From Protonemura montana (Eukaryota; Arthropoda; Insecta; Plecoptera; Nemouridae): a stretch of 64,000 nucleotides of DNA. The DNA lies in contig OX387610.1 of the NCBI GenBank assembly GCA_947568835.1, forward strand, positions 2,907,001-2,971,000, given 5' to 3'. The notes under the pieces are model-generated. The model saw nothing but the letters and a program-made list of their open reading frames with translations, ran no database searches and was not told the DNA's origin. Each line of letters opens with the position of its first letter. The first letter of the stretch is position 1. Both the position numbers and the translations under genes were made by a program. Shown here piece after piece: positions 1 to 10,690 of the stretch.

Positions 1-478
1 GTGGCTCCACCTGGTATCGTCGACAAAGTACTACTATCGGTATATTTTTTAACTAAAACAGGTCTAAAACTATGTGAACCCAATGCCCTAACAAAACACC
101 ACTCGACAAACGTGCTACCCTTGGGGCTCTTTACAGGGCGCCCCTGGTGTTTTTGGAGCGGTACGTATAGCGAGGTGGCGCGGGCCTGCACCGGTGGTCC
201 CAGCTGTTGCTCTCGACGTGGGAGAGTACAGCAAGCTTTTCGGTACGCAGGTGCCACTGATTCGCTGCAATCCAATAGAACGCTGCTGTCGCCGCCGCCG
301 CCGCTAGCGTAACCAATCTCCCCGGCGCACGGTATTGACTGAGACCCAGTGGTGTAGGTGTGGGGGATCACCACTGCTGCTCGCTAATCGACATTTTTCA
401 AATAAATAGGGTAACAAAACGGAATTTTGAATGGGAATATCGAAGTCCGATTGTGATTCTTCCCATTTTTTTACAGTC
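1..478. other. Intronic stretch, no gene seen
   Basis: GC-rich patch at about 130-310 with a short CCG trinucleotide run near 290-303; short ORFs on both strands match nothing recognisable. It should be intron downstream of exon E. Confidence 0.5.
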
Positions 479-493
479 TGACCCCTGAAGCCT

Positions 494-640
494 GACCTAG
501 AACGGTCATTTGGCGTTGCTACCATGGTGCTACATAATACGACTGCTGGTATTATATAACCCCGACCTAGAGCGGTCATTTGGTGGTAATACCATAGTGC
601 TACATAATACGACCGGTGGTATTATTTAACCCCGACCTAG
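494..640 (+). repeat. 70-bp tandem duplication
   Basis: Two copies of a 70-bp unit beginning GACCTAGARCGGTCATTTGG, at 494 and 564, with a third partial start at 634. The CCGACCTAG motif also resembles the CTCTAGGTCGGGG segment of the neighbouring array, on the opposite strand. Confidence 0.85.
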
Positions 641-654
641 GGTGATACTTTTAA

Positions 655-1467
655 ACTAATGATAGTAATACAAGGGTTACGAATCACCGCTCTAGGCCGG
701 GGTCACTGCTTGGTGCTATGGTGGTGCTAGTTAGCACGGTGCTACTGACAGTAATACCATGGTTACGAATCACCGCTCTAGGTCGGGGTTACTGCTTGGT
801 GCTATGGTGGTGCTAGTTAGCACGATGCTACTGACAGTAATACCAGGGTTACGAATCACCGCTCTAGGTCGGGGTTACTGCTTGGTGCTATGGTGGTGCT
901 AGTTAGCACGATGCTACTGGCAGTAATACCAGGGTTACTGCTTGGTGCTATGGTGGTGCTAGTTAGCACGGTGCTACTGACAGTAATACCAGGGTTACGA
1001 ATCATTGCTCTAGGTCGGGGTCACTGCTTGGTGCTATGGTGGTGCTAGTTAGCACGGTGCTACTGACAGTAATACCAGGGTCACTGCTTGGTGCTATGGT
1101 GGTGCTAGTTAGCACGGTGCTACTGACAGTAATACCAGGGTCACGAATCACTGCTCTAGGTCGGGGTTACTGCTTGGTGGTATGGTGGTGCTAGTTAGCA
1201 CGGTGCTACTGACAGTAATACCAGGGTTACGAATCACCGCTCTAGGTCGGGGTCACTGCTTGGTGGTATGGTGGTGCTAGTTAGCACGGTGCTACTGACA
1301 GTAATACCAGGGTCACTGCTTGGTGCTATGGTGGTGCTAGTTAGCACGGTGCTACTGACAGTAATACCAGGGTAACGAATCATTGCTCTAGGTCGGGGTT
1401 ACTGCTTGATGCTATGGTGGTGCTAGTCAGCACGGTGCTACTGACAGTAATACCAGGATTACAAATC
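655..1467 (+). repeat. 86/60-bp compound minisatellite
   Basis: Starts of the CTCTAGGTCGGGG segment fall at 691, 777, 863, 1009, 1155, 1241 and 1387, so spacing alternates between 86 and 146 bp (86+60). The 60-bp unit equals the 86-bp unit without a 26-bp block (ACGAATCACCGCTCTAGGTC and the six bases after it). Each unit contains the perfect palindrome GTGCTAGTTAGCAC. Confidence 0.93.
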
Positions 1468-2930
1468 GGTCTTTCGGAAAGCGAATGCGTATGCCCGTAC
1501 TGAACTGTTGCGTACTGCACCACTGGCAAAGACCGACGCCGGCGACGCCGACGCCGCCGAAAGCGTCGAGTGCTCAAACTTCTAGAGCAAATCTGTCACA
1601 CGTTTTTAAGACACCAATCTAGACTAACAGCTGCTGCAAAATAGTTTTAATTTCAGAAATCCAGACGCTGCAAGAGTTGGGCGCGGGGGGGTGCGGGGGT
1701 GGCAGGCGATTTTACTGTTTCTGCCGTGGATTGGATTTATTTCTTAGTCGTGAAACGGATGGGTAAATTTAATTTCATAGCTTTTTTTTTTTTTTTTCTT
1801 AAATATGGTAATTTGATAGTTAAATTATGACAGCATTTTTCTTAATTTCAATGCCAGTTCTAACTCCCCTCCCCCCCCCCCCCCCGCCCCCTTTGAAAAA
1901 AATCACCTTTTTTTCTATCTCTATGAATATCTGTTTCGCAAATTTGGGATCGGTTTTGGGTCACACTTATTTCATATCTATCCAGTTGGCCAAATATTTT
2001 ACCCAATTAAAATAAGCCTTTTAAAAAGTTCCCAGAAAATAGGTAAGCATTTAAAGTAATTCATAAAGGTCATACAATTATGACCTATCATACAATTTAA
2101 AGTCTCAACCCGGAAAGTGATTCTAGATCTAGAAGGCACTGGAATTTAAAAAATATCTCAAAACCGGATATATTGGTTTAGGTAACTACTTTTGCTATTA
2201 ATGTGCATTTTGAATAAATCGAACTGAATCCTTGGTTGAACTGCAGGAACATGTATTTTCTCTCAAAATGGATGTTCCTTGATTTATGGGAATTAAGTAG
2301 ACTTTCAAGTCCTAGTAATTTGACAAGAGAATCAGATGTTTTCAAAAGATAAACAAAATTCTATGTAAATCACACAGGCGGTGAAATGTTAAACGCTTCG
2401 CAATTTTCTTTAGAGGGTGTCACGTGAGAAAATGGGACCGAATCATGGTCGGAAAAACTAATGGCGTGCATTTTCCAGCAGGTTTTTCCCCACCGGTGAT
2501 TTTCATCGTCTGGTGTTTCCGCTAATTTAGTGGCAACAGTTGGCAGCCATGTTTGTCAAATAAGACATTGTTTGTCGTTGCCAGGGGCAACACAGCAAAC
2601 AACAAGAGGGCGGTGTGCCAATGAATAAAAAACAACAGTTCAAAAGCAAAAAAGTAAACACTTTTTCCCGAAAAATGTTGATTTTTGAGCAAATTTTGAG
2701 CAAAGTTATTTATTTATTTTCATTACATAATAGCGTCTGTTATTATGGAACTCATTTTTTCAAAATATGTCAATTATTCTCATTTTGAATGATTTTCTAA
2801 ACAGAAACTCTCTTAAAAATCATAATAATCAACAAATTGTACTGCATACATGCTCAGAAATTTTCCCCATTCGGAACCAACCGAGTTTTCTGTATTTTGC
2901 CCGTATTTGTACAAAGTTTTTGTAAATATT
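1468..2930. other. Intronic stretch, no gene seen
   Basis: GC-rich GCCGAC hexamer-like patch near 1530-1570, a poly(T) run near 1781-1797 and C15 at 1871-1885; otherwise AT-rich without coding signal. Confidence 0.5.
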
Positions 2931-2934
2931 GTGT

Positions 2935-3455
2935 AACCCCCGTGTCAGGTGGAGATCGGGGTTCAAGTAGCTCAATTGATTAGAGCAACACCCACGACAG
3001 GTGGAGATCGGGGTTCAAGTAGCTCAATTGGTTAGAGCAACACCCGCGACAGGTGGAGATCGGGGTTCAAGTAGCTCAATTGGTTAGAGCAACACACGCG
3101 ACAGGTGGAGATCGGGGTTCAAGTAGCTCAATTGGTTAGAGCAACACCCGCGACAGGTGGAGATCGGGGTTCAAGTAGCTCAATTGGTTAGAGCAACACC
3201 CGCGACAGGTGGAGATCGGGGTCCAAGTAGCTCAATTGGTTAAAGCAACACCCGCGACAGGTGGAGATCGGGGTTCAAGTAGCTCAATTGGTTGGAGCAA
3301 CACACGCGACAAGTGGAGATCGGGGTCCAAGTAGCTCAATTGGTAAGATCAACACCCGCGATAGGTGGAGATCGGGGTCCAAGTAGCTCAATTGGTTAGA
3401 GCAACACACGCGACGGTGGAGAACGTGGGTTTGGGCATCAATTTTTAAAAGATTG
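2935..3455 (+). repeat. 52-bp tRNA-like tandem array (about 10 units)
   Basis: GTGGAGATCGGGG recurs every 52 bp (2949, 3001, 3053, 3105, 3157, 3209, 3261, 3313, 3365). Each unit holds the D-arm-like AGCTCAATTGGTTAGAGC. The last unit runs into TTTGGGCATCAATTTTT, the family's tRNA 3' end and inverted-repeat flank. Confidence 0.93.
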
Positions 3456-4310
3456 TTGTCTTCGATTCGTCCCAATTATAAAAAAAACCCATCTCCAAAC
3501 CAATTAAAATACCAGTATTGCACAACACTCAGCACAAATTGAATACAATCAACATAGGCTCACAGTTCATGACCGCGTCTCAAACAATGCCGATATTAAA
3601 ATCGCTACCAAATTCCCCCCGAAAAACGCGTGGTTTATCTTGCGATCGACGCCAGGGGTGCCAATGTTTTCTCAAGTGGCGGGCGCAATTCTTAGCCCCG
3701 AGGCCTCGACGCTAACTATGATGGATTAGCCATGAGCAGCTTAGACCCAGTTCCCGTGTGATCAGCACAACGAGAAAAGACGCCTGCTTATGATCAAAGA
3801 TTAATTACTCCTCAGACGTTGCTGCTAGCGCTCGAGGCGGGGGGAAGAGGCAACAGCTGGCGGAGATCTCCAGTCAGCATCAAGCGCTAGAGAAAAACTT
3901 CACTTTTCTCAAACTAATCCCGTGGGATTAGCAAATTATTCCAGAATTTTTTTTTTCCCCCGCTGAACCCGAAGCATGGCGCTACAATTGGGGGTATATG
4001 GTGTCTTACAGAAGAATGAAAAGTTTTAAGAAAAAAAAAAAAATGTATATATATTTTTTTTGTGGCAAGGGGCGGGAAGAATGAGGGTAATGAGTTTTAG
4101 TGTTGCTTTGTAGCCCGTAAAAGAGAGGGCGACACTAACCAAAGATGGTCTCGTCAATTGATGAGCAAGCAAAACATTATCAGAAAGAAAAATGCTTAAC
4201 GGAAACTTAATCGGAATTTTTCGCTCACTTAACGGTACACCTAGCTGGTAGCTGTCTTTGGTAAAGAGCAAGAAAAAAATGGCTTTTTTTACTTTTAATT
4301 ATTTTCGGTG
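3456..4310. other. Intronic stretch, no gene seen
   Basis: Mixed-composition sequence with short A/T runs near 3950 and 4030-4060. No conserved coding segment was recognised on either strand. Confidence 0.5.
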
Positions 4311-4311
4311 T

Positions 4312-4701
4312 TAATCGACGAACTGTTTTGACATCTGTCCATGCGGCACTGGTCTAATGGCGTCGGTGAATGAGTGGATGATGATGAGGATGATGAGGAA
4401 CCTTATCTAGCTTAGAGTGAAGCTGGGGAAACCCGGTGCCGGAACGTAGCCTACTCCTATCTAAGACCAAGGGGACCACCGGCTTAACGTCCCTTACGAA
4501 GGACGGTACAACGCAAACAACAGGATTCCTCCACAAATCCATGTTGTCGAGAGGTTGATATGCAAGGCGAGTGAAGCTGTACTAACTTTCATCCCTCCAA
4601 CCTCTCTCCCGGACAGAACTGGTCATGTGTATGATGGTCACTCATCCAATACCTGACTCAGCGCAGTGTTGCTTAACTTTCATCCCTCCAACCTCTCTCC
4701 C
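4312..4701 (-). mobile_element. 5S-related SINE, truncated at its 5S end
   Basis: It carries the family tail (CGACGAACTGTTTTGACA, GTCTAATGGCGTCGGTGAAT), the body (CCGGTGCCGGAACGTAGCC, CCACCGGCTTAACGTCCCTT) and part of the 5S-like head (GACTCAGCGCAGTGTTGCTT). It stops at CTCTCTCCC, where the 34-bp array begins. Confidence 0.85.
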
Positions 4702-5313
4702 GAGGTTCTATTATGGGCTAGCCACTCACCTATTTGAGGCTATATTATGGGCTAGCCACTTACCTATTTGAGGTTGTAATATGAGCTAGCCACTTACCTA
4801 TTTAAGGTTGTATTATGGGCTAACCACTCACCTATTTGAGACTATATTATGGGCTAACCACTCACCTATTTAAGGTTGTATTATGGGCTAACCACTCACC
4901 TATTTGAGACTATATTATGGGCTAGCCACTCACCTATTTGAGACTATATTATGGGCTAACCACTCACCTATTTAAGGTTGTATTATGGGCTAACCACTCA
5001 CCTATTTGAGACTATATTATGGGCTAGCCACTCACCTATTTGAGACTATATTATGGGCTTACCACTCACCTATTTAAGGTTGTATTATGGGCTAACCACT
5101 CACCTATTTAAGGTTGTATTATGGGCTAACCACTCACCTATTTGAGACTATATTATGGGCTAGCCACTCACCTATTTAAGACTATATTATGGGCTAGCCA
5201 CTCACCTATTTGAGACTATATTATGGGCTAGCCACTCACCTATTTGAGACTATATTATGGGCTAACCACTCACCTATTTGAGACTATATTATGGGCTAGC
5301 CACTCACCTATTT
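4702..5313 (-). repeat. 34-bp minisatellite, 18 copies, each carrying a 5' splice site
   Basis: 18 units of exactly 34 bp. Read on the gene strand each contains AAATAGGTGAGTGG; 16 units have GTGAGT and two have GTAAGT. The unit nearest exon E contains the exon's last bases and its real donor. Unit variants (GAGACTATATT, AAGGTTGTATT) alternate irregularly, pointing to amplification by unequal exchange. Confidence 0.96.
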
Positions 5314-5432
5314 GACGCTCGACGCTTGCCGTTCTCGTTCACGTCCGAGTGGAAGATCTCTGAAGGTTCGGATGGCGAGAACGCTGGGTCGAGTACCACG
5401 TGTTCGTGGTGTCGGAGATACTGCTGCGGAGA
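5308..5432 (-). CDS. nvy: Exon E, end of NHR1 and linker toward NHR2 (MTG/ETO family)
   Basis: The acceptor is CTGTTCCAG/TCTCCG and the donor is CAAATAG/GTGAGT. It holds 41 codons plus two bases (phase 2). The peptide begins SPQQYLRHHEHVVLD and ends SDVNENGKRRASN; the vertebrate counterparts are the PAQYLAQHEQLLLD and LLDVNENGKRR motifs, so the assignment is firm. The exon starts in phase 0, as exon D requires. The setting is unusual. The donor is the first copy of an 18-unit 34-bp tandem repeat that fills 4702-5313. On the acceptor side only about 57 bp separate the exon from a 14-copy 114-bp satellite. The following exon was not found, so the next intron must exceed 5.3 kb. Confidence 0.95.
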
Positions 5433-5489
5433 CTGGAACAGAACAGCAGACGTAATAACTTAGACATGTCATCCTAGCTGGTAACTATT

Positions 5490-7074
5490 GGTAGCCATGG
5501 AGATGCACCTGACAGAGCTTCTAAATTCTGCTATCTTATGTTACCACGGGTATATCATGGCCTAGCATAGGAGGTTCAATGGTAGATTCAACGTTTGGTA
5601 GTCATGGAGATGCTAAGATCACCTGACAGAGCTTCTAAATTCTGCTATCTAATGTTACCACGGGTATATCATGGCCTAGCATAGGAGGTTCAATGGTAGA
5701 TTCAACGTTTGGTAGCCGTGGAGATGCTGAGATCGCCTGACAGAGCTTCTCAATTCTGCTATCTTATGTTACCACGGGTATATCATGGTCTAGCATAGGA
5801 CGTTCAATGGTAGATTCAACGTTTGGTAGCCATGGAGATGCTGAGATCACCTGACAGAGCTTCTCAATTCTGCTATCTTATGTTACCACGGGTATATCAT
5901 GGCCTAGCATAGGAGGTTCAATGGTAGATTCAACGTTTGGTAGCCGTGGAGATGCTGAGATCGCCTGACAGAGCTTCTCAATTCTGCTATCTTATGTTAC
6001 CACGGGTATATCATGGCCTAGCATAGGAGGTTCAATGGTAGATTCAACGTTTGGTAGCCGTGGAGATGCTGAGATCGCCTGACAGAGCTTCTCAATTCTG
6101 CTATCTTATGTTACCACGGGTATATCATGGTCTAGCATAGGAGGTTCAATGGTAGATTCAACGTTTGGTAGCCGTGGAGATGCTGAGATCACCTGACAGA
6201 GCTTCTCAATTCTGCTATCTTATGTTACCACGGGTATATCATGGCCTAGCATAGGAGGTTCAATGGTAGATTCAACGTTTGGTAGCCGTGGAGATGCTGA
6301 GATCGCCTGACAGAGCTTCTCAATTCTGCTATCTTATGTTACCACGGGTATATCATGGCCTAGCATAGGAGGTTCAATGGTAGATTCAACGTTTGGTAGC
6401 CGTGGAGATGCTGAGATCGCCTGACAGAGCTTCTCAATTCTGCTATCTTATGTTACCACGGGTATATCATGGTCTAGCATAGGAGGTTCAATGGTAGATT
6501 CAACGTTTGGTAGCCGTGGAGATGCTGAGATCGCCTGACAGAGCTTCTCAATTCTGCTATCTTATGTTACCACGGGTATAGCATGGCCTAGCATAGGACG
6601 TTCAATGGTAGATTCAACGTTTGGTAGCCATGGAGATGCTGAGATCGCCTGACAGAGCTTCTCAATTCTGCTATCTAATGTTACCACGGGTATATCATGG
6701 CCTAGCATAGGAGGTTCAATGGTAGATTCAACGTTTGGTAGCCATGGAGATGCTGAGATCGCCTGACAGAGCTTCTCAATTCTGCTATCTTATGTTACCA
6801 CGGGTATATCATGGCCTAGCATAGGAGGTTCAATGGTAGATTCAACGTTTGGTAGCCATGGAGATGCTGAGATCACCTGACAGAGCTTCTCAATTCTGCT
6901 ATCTTATGTTACCACGGGTATATCATGGCCTAGCATAGGAGGTTCAATGGTAGATTCAACGTTTGGTAGCCAAGGAGATGCTGAGATCGCCTGACAGAGC
7001 TTCTCAATTCTGCTATCTTATGCTACCACAGGTATATCATGGCCTAGCATAGAAGGTTCAATGGTAGATTCAAC
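5490..7074 (+). repeat. 114-bp satellite, array 1 (about 14 copies)
   Basis: Unit contains GGTAGCCATGGAGATGCTGA, TTACCACGGGTATATCATGG and CCTAGCATAGGAGGTTCAAT; the 114-bp period was checked at 5941/6055. Copies are about 95% alike, and the first is short. It lies in the D-E intron, 57 bp upstream of the exon E acceptor. Confidence 0.96.
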
Positions 7075-7078
7075 TTGT

Positions 7079-8335
7079 TTTGTACGCCATGGCTCAGCCA
7101 TGGATTCCTTTCCAATATTTCTGTTTAAATCTGAACCATTTTTTTTTTAGTGTTTTTATATATTTTAAAATTTAATAAATTCTTATTGGTTCTAGAAAGA
7201 ATATTAAAGGAAAGAAACGTGATATTTAGTTGATTTCCTCGAAATTCACTGCTTGATTTTATATTATGATAATTTATTAATTTTTTTTCAATCAAGATGA
7301 TTGAAAAAATGAACCAAATTTGTTCAAAAATCAAAAACTTCCTGGAACCTAATTGAAGCTTCGTTCTGTTTTATCTCATTATGCAATTTGGCGGATTCGA
7401 TAATTTCCCACGAATCTAATTAAAAACTCCGTATCACAACTTGGTAATTAAGTTTGACTTGACGTTAGAACAAATAATTTTGACAAAATTCTAATAAAAT
7501 AACGAACTTTCCGATCCAAGAAAAATAACTCAATTTTCTTCTCAACGAAAATCTAATCAAACTCGCCGAGTCCATTAAGAAACTGTTCGCCAGTTTCTCG
7601 GTGTAAAAAAGGTTTTCAATTCTTTCACTCCACTGTTTTGATTTGTTTAAAAGTAACTCACCGGAAGTTTCAAGTTTACTTTGCAAGGTTTAAGTTTCGT
7701 GGCAAGTTTTTGTTTAATTTCAAGTGATTTCCGATCAAGAAATAACAAAAGAAAGGACGCGTACTTTCAGCAGCTGCTCGCCATGCAATGAGCGTTGGGA
7801 AACCATGCCGAGGATTAATAAGAAACAAGAGGCGCAAGAAGAAGAAGAAGAAGAAGAAGAAGAAGAAGAAGGAGATAGAGATAGGAGGAACGCTGAGTCA
7901 ACATTTAACTAAAAGGAAATATGTTAATTTTTCTCTTGTGGGCGCGTGCGCCGGTGCAAGGGAAGGGAAAGATCATGAAAGACAGACCAGCTGCCGCTTC
8001 ATGCTAAATTCTTTATAAAAATAACACAAATTGAAAGTAAATACGATTGGGAAATATAAAAAAAGCAGGCTTTTATTCGGCGCTCGTTCTGTGTGTATAA
8101 GTTTCGCTTCTTGTGAATTTCATTAATTTCAAAGTTCAATTAAATTTCTGAATTCACGGGAAAAATGCTCCCCTAACGGCAGTTTTTTTTTTTTCTATTT
8201 ATTTTTTTTTAAATGGATCGTAAGCTGAGAAGATTTCAGAAGCTAAAAGCTATTTTGTATTTTCTACGACGTGGTTGGTTGGGATTTCTTAACAACTCTG
8301 TCGTCCAATCACTAGAAGTAGCAAGATGATTTGTC
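7079..8335. other. Intron D-E, no gene seen
   Basis: AT-rich, with a GAA trinucleotide run at about 7828-7871 that creates a poly-Glu/poly-Lys ORF, and poly(T) near 8186-8210. Confidence 0.5.
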
Positions 8336-8395
8336 AAGACTTTCCACACTTTCCGTACTTTCCACACTTTCCATACTTTCCACACTTTCCATACA
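8336..8395 (+). repeat. 10-bp short tandem repeat (ACTTTCCACA-like)
   Basis: Six or so degenerate copies of CTTTCCACA/CTTTCCATA directly in front of the next repeat element. Confidence 0.75.
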
Positions 8396-8980
8396 GTTCT
8401 CCAAGGAGTAGAACCAAGAGGCTGTGAATACTCACAGTCACTCTGATTCTAGTGACGCTATATCACGTCACAACCTGTCAATCTCGAGTAACTCCAATTT
8501 GAAGTCGGATGCGTTGCTGTGTTAGGATGAAATCTTATTTAAATTGCAAACGCTTGCAATGCGCGGGGTAATTTTTTTATTATGTATTACCATCATTACC
8601 ATCATCATTATCATGTTGTATCACCAAATACACTAAAATCGTCTCAAAAAGCCAGTGTCCAAGTAGCTCAATGGTTCAGAGCAACACCCGCGACAGGTGG
8701 AGATCGGGGTCCAAGTAGCTCAATGGTTCAGAGCAACACCCGCGATAGGTGGAGATCGGGGTTCGAGTAGCTCAATTGGTTAGAGCAACACCCGCGACAG
8801 GTGGAGATCGGGGTCCAAGTAGCTCAATGGTTCAGAGCAACACCCGCGATAGGTGGAGATCGGGGTTCGAGTAGCTCAATTGGTTAGAGCAACATCCGCG
8901 ACAGGTGGAGATCGGGGTTCGTGTCCGCGTTTGAGCATTGATTTTTGAGAGGGTTATAGTGTTCATAATAATAATAAAAG
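8396..8980 (+). mobile_element. tRNA-like element, inverted body plus 52-bp array
   Basis: The body segment (TCTCCAAGGAGTAGAACCAA to TTGCAAACGCTTGCAATGCG, 8396-8565) is in the opposite sense to the tRNA-like array (8655-8925, five units). The array ends in CGCGTTTGAGCATTGATTTT. Units alternate between CAATGGTTCAGAGC and CAATTGGTTAGAGC, a 104-bp higher-order period. Confidence 0.85.
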
Positions 8981-8985
8981 AAATT

Positions 8986-9365
8986 TTTTTAATATCTTCA
9001 AGCTAGAGGAAACTTGGCTGGTACTGTAATTGCAAGACCAACAGACCTCTAGACAACAAAATAGCATTTTTTTTTTAAACTATTTAAACTTTTGTCAAGT
9101 TTTCATCAGTGTGCCGTGAAAGCAAAAATAACAACTCGCCTCCAGTTTCAACTCACTTTCCAACTTGGCAAACCCAGAAGAATTAGCCTCTTAATTAATC
9201 TCATTGTGACGTCACATAAGCACCCTGCTTGTCACCCACATGACGTAGTGTACTCGAAGTGGTTACCGACAAAAAGCTGACATGGTCCTTCCACTTGCAA
9301 GGACTCATCTGGTAAGCTCAAGCGACGAGGGGAACAGGAAGTTTGCTGGGAACACGCCCTGTTGG
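8986..9365. other. Intron D-E, no gene seen
   Basis: No repeats or coding signal recognised apart from weak short ORFs. Confidence 0.5.
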
Positions 9366-9369
9366 TATT

Positions 9370-9893
9370 CCTTTCTTAAACGCTGTTTAAATCTTGCTTA
9401 ATCGGGGTTTAAGGGAGGTTTTAAGGCTAAAATAGATTTTTTACGTTTAGATGACATTTTGAAAGATTTGAAATGTTAAGACAAATGCACAAAAAAGGTG
9501 TAAATTTAAATTTGAATTTGTTGATGATTCAGGAAGGCTTTGTTCTGTCACATAAAAGAAATTTTATTTAGCAGCCGTCACTATTTTCTCTCTGTCCAAA
9601 TCAGTGTTTAATATTTGAACCTGGAAGGATGGGGTTTAACTTTTAAACTGTCATTTGGAGGTCAAAGTAAGAAGTCACATTGATATTTTGTTTGTATTTC
9701 CAAGTCACCAAATATTCCGTTTCGAAGCAAACACATTGTTAAAAACTATTTTATTCTTGTTCTCCGTGTGTTGTCATAGTTTCTTGGTTTGCAATTATTA
9801 AAATATCATTGTTTTAAAGCAAATTACTGCGTCGGTTAAAATCACACCTAAACAGCGTTTAATAGCGTTTTAAACGGCGTTAGTGAAATTAGC
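9370..9893 (+). mobile_element. MITE-like element, degenerate copy
   Basis: About 520 bp nearly collinear with 38410-38931. It shares GATGATTCAGGAAGGCTTTG, TAGCAGCCGTCACTATTTTC and the end TTTTAAACGGCGTTAGTGAA. The terminal inverted repeat is eroded at the left end. Confidence 0.85.
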
Positions 9894-10438
9894 CATTATT
9901 CATGTTTTTCGACAGCCAACTTATATATTCTGCTTCACATTGTGAATTTTCCTTGATAACATTTCTTGACGGCATCTAAACAATTGGTAACTCCTGCTTT
10001 GAGTAGCATTTAATGCTCTCTGTGACCCAGGCCAGGTATTTTAAAGTCTGCTGTCGTTAGAAAGTTGTTTTTTTCTGGTAAGACAACCGGTAGGTAGTTG
10101 GTAAGTCTGATTTGGTTCGGGTGGTATGACTGATTTATAGTTTCATTTGTAGATTCAATTCGAATGTTATAATACGGCGTAATTTATTAACAAGCAAGTC
10201 AGTGATAATATTTTTGAAGTAAAGAACAATTTCCTTCCAGAGTCCTTGAAGAACGCGGTTACTTTGGTGGCAGAGGTGGGATCCATTTACATTTTTGTGA
10301 CAATTTGGTCGCACTTTGAAAACAATGGAGGAATTGTTTATAGCCAATGAATTCTGTTAGTGCCATCATATCATATGCTTATGGTCAGTAGTTTTCGGCT
10401 GCTTTTTGGAGGTTCAAGTCTCAGTCTTCAGAAGTTAA
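9894..10438. other. Intron D-E, no gene seen
   Basis: AT-rich non-coding sequence; nothing recognised. Confidence 0.5.
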
Positions 10439-10439
10439 G

Positions 10440-10690
10440 GTTTTTAGACTCATGTCTACTTGATTTATCCTTAGCACTAGTTTTGACAAAAACTATTTCA
10501 ACTGGGTTTTGAATGCTAAGTGAAGAACAACTAAATTTCTCAACGTTTCGTAACTTGTACCTGTTACTTTATCAAGGGTAAGAGCAGTTCTGACAATTTT
10601 CCGGTAGCAAAAGAACTACACAAAATTATAAAAATTGTCAATTTAAGCTTCCTAAATGCATCTAAATAAAATAATCAGGGTCAATAATTG
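10440..10690 (-). mobile_element. Penelope-like dispersed repeat with degenerate hammerhead-like motif
   Basis: The minus strand carries TTGATAAAGTAACAGGTACA followed by AGTTACGAAACGTTGAG. A stem GTAAC/GTTAC sits just before GAAAC. Collinear copies lie at 13208, 32588 and 34700. The family assignment is tentative. Confidence 0.6.

Noticed and set aside
1-5300. NHR2, NHR3 or MYND exons of the corepressor gene
   Set aside because: Looked for the conserved REW-EWKHLD and Cys-rich MYND patterns on the minus strand; none was found, so they should lie outside the window.
7724-8018. Poly-Glu / poly-Lys ORFs
   Set aside because: Created by the GAA microsatellite at about 7828-7871.
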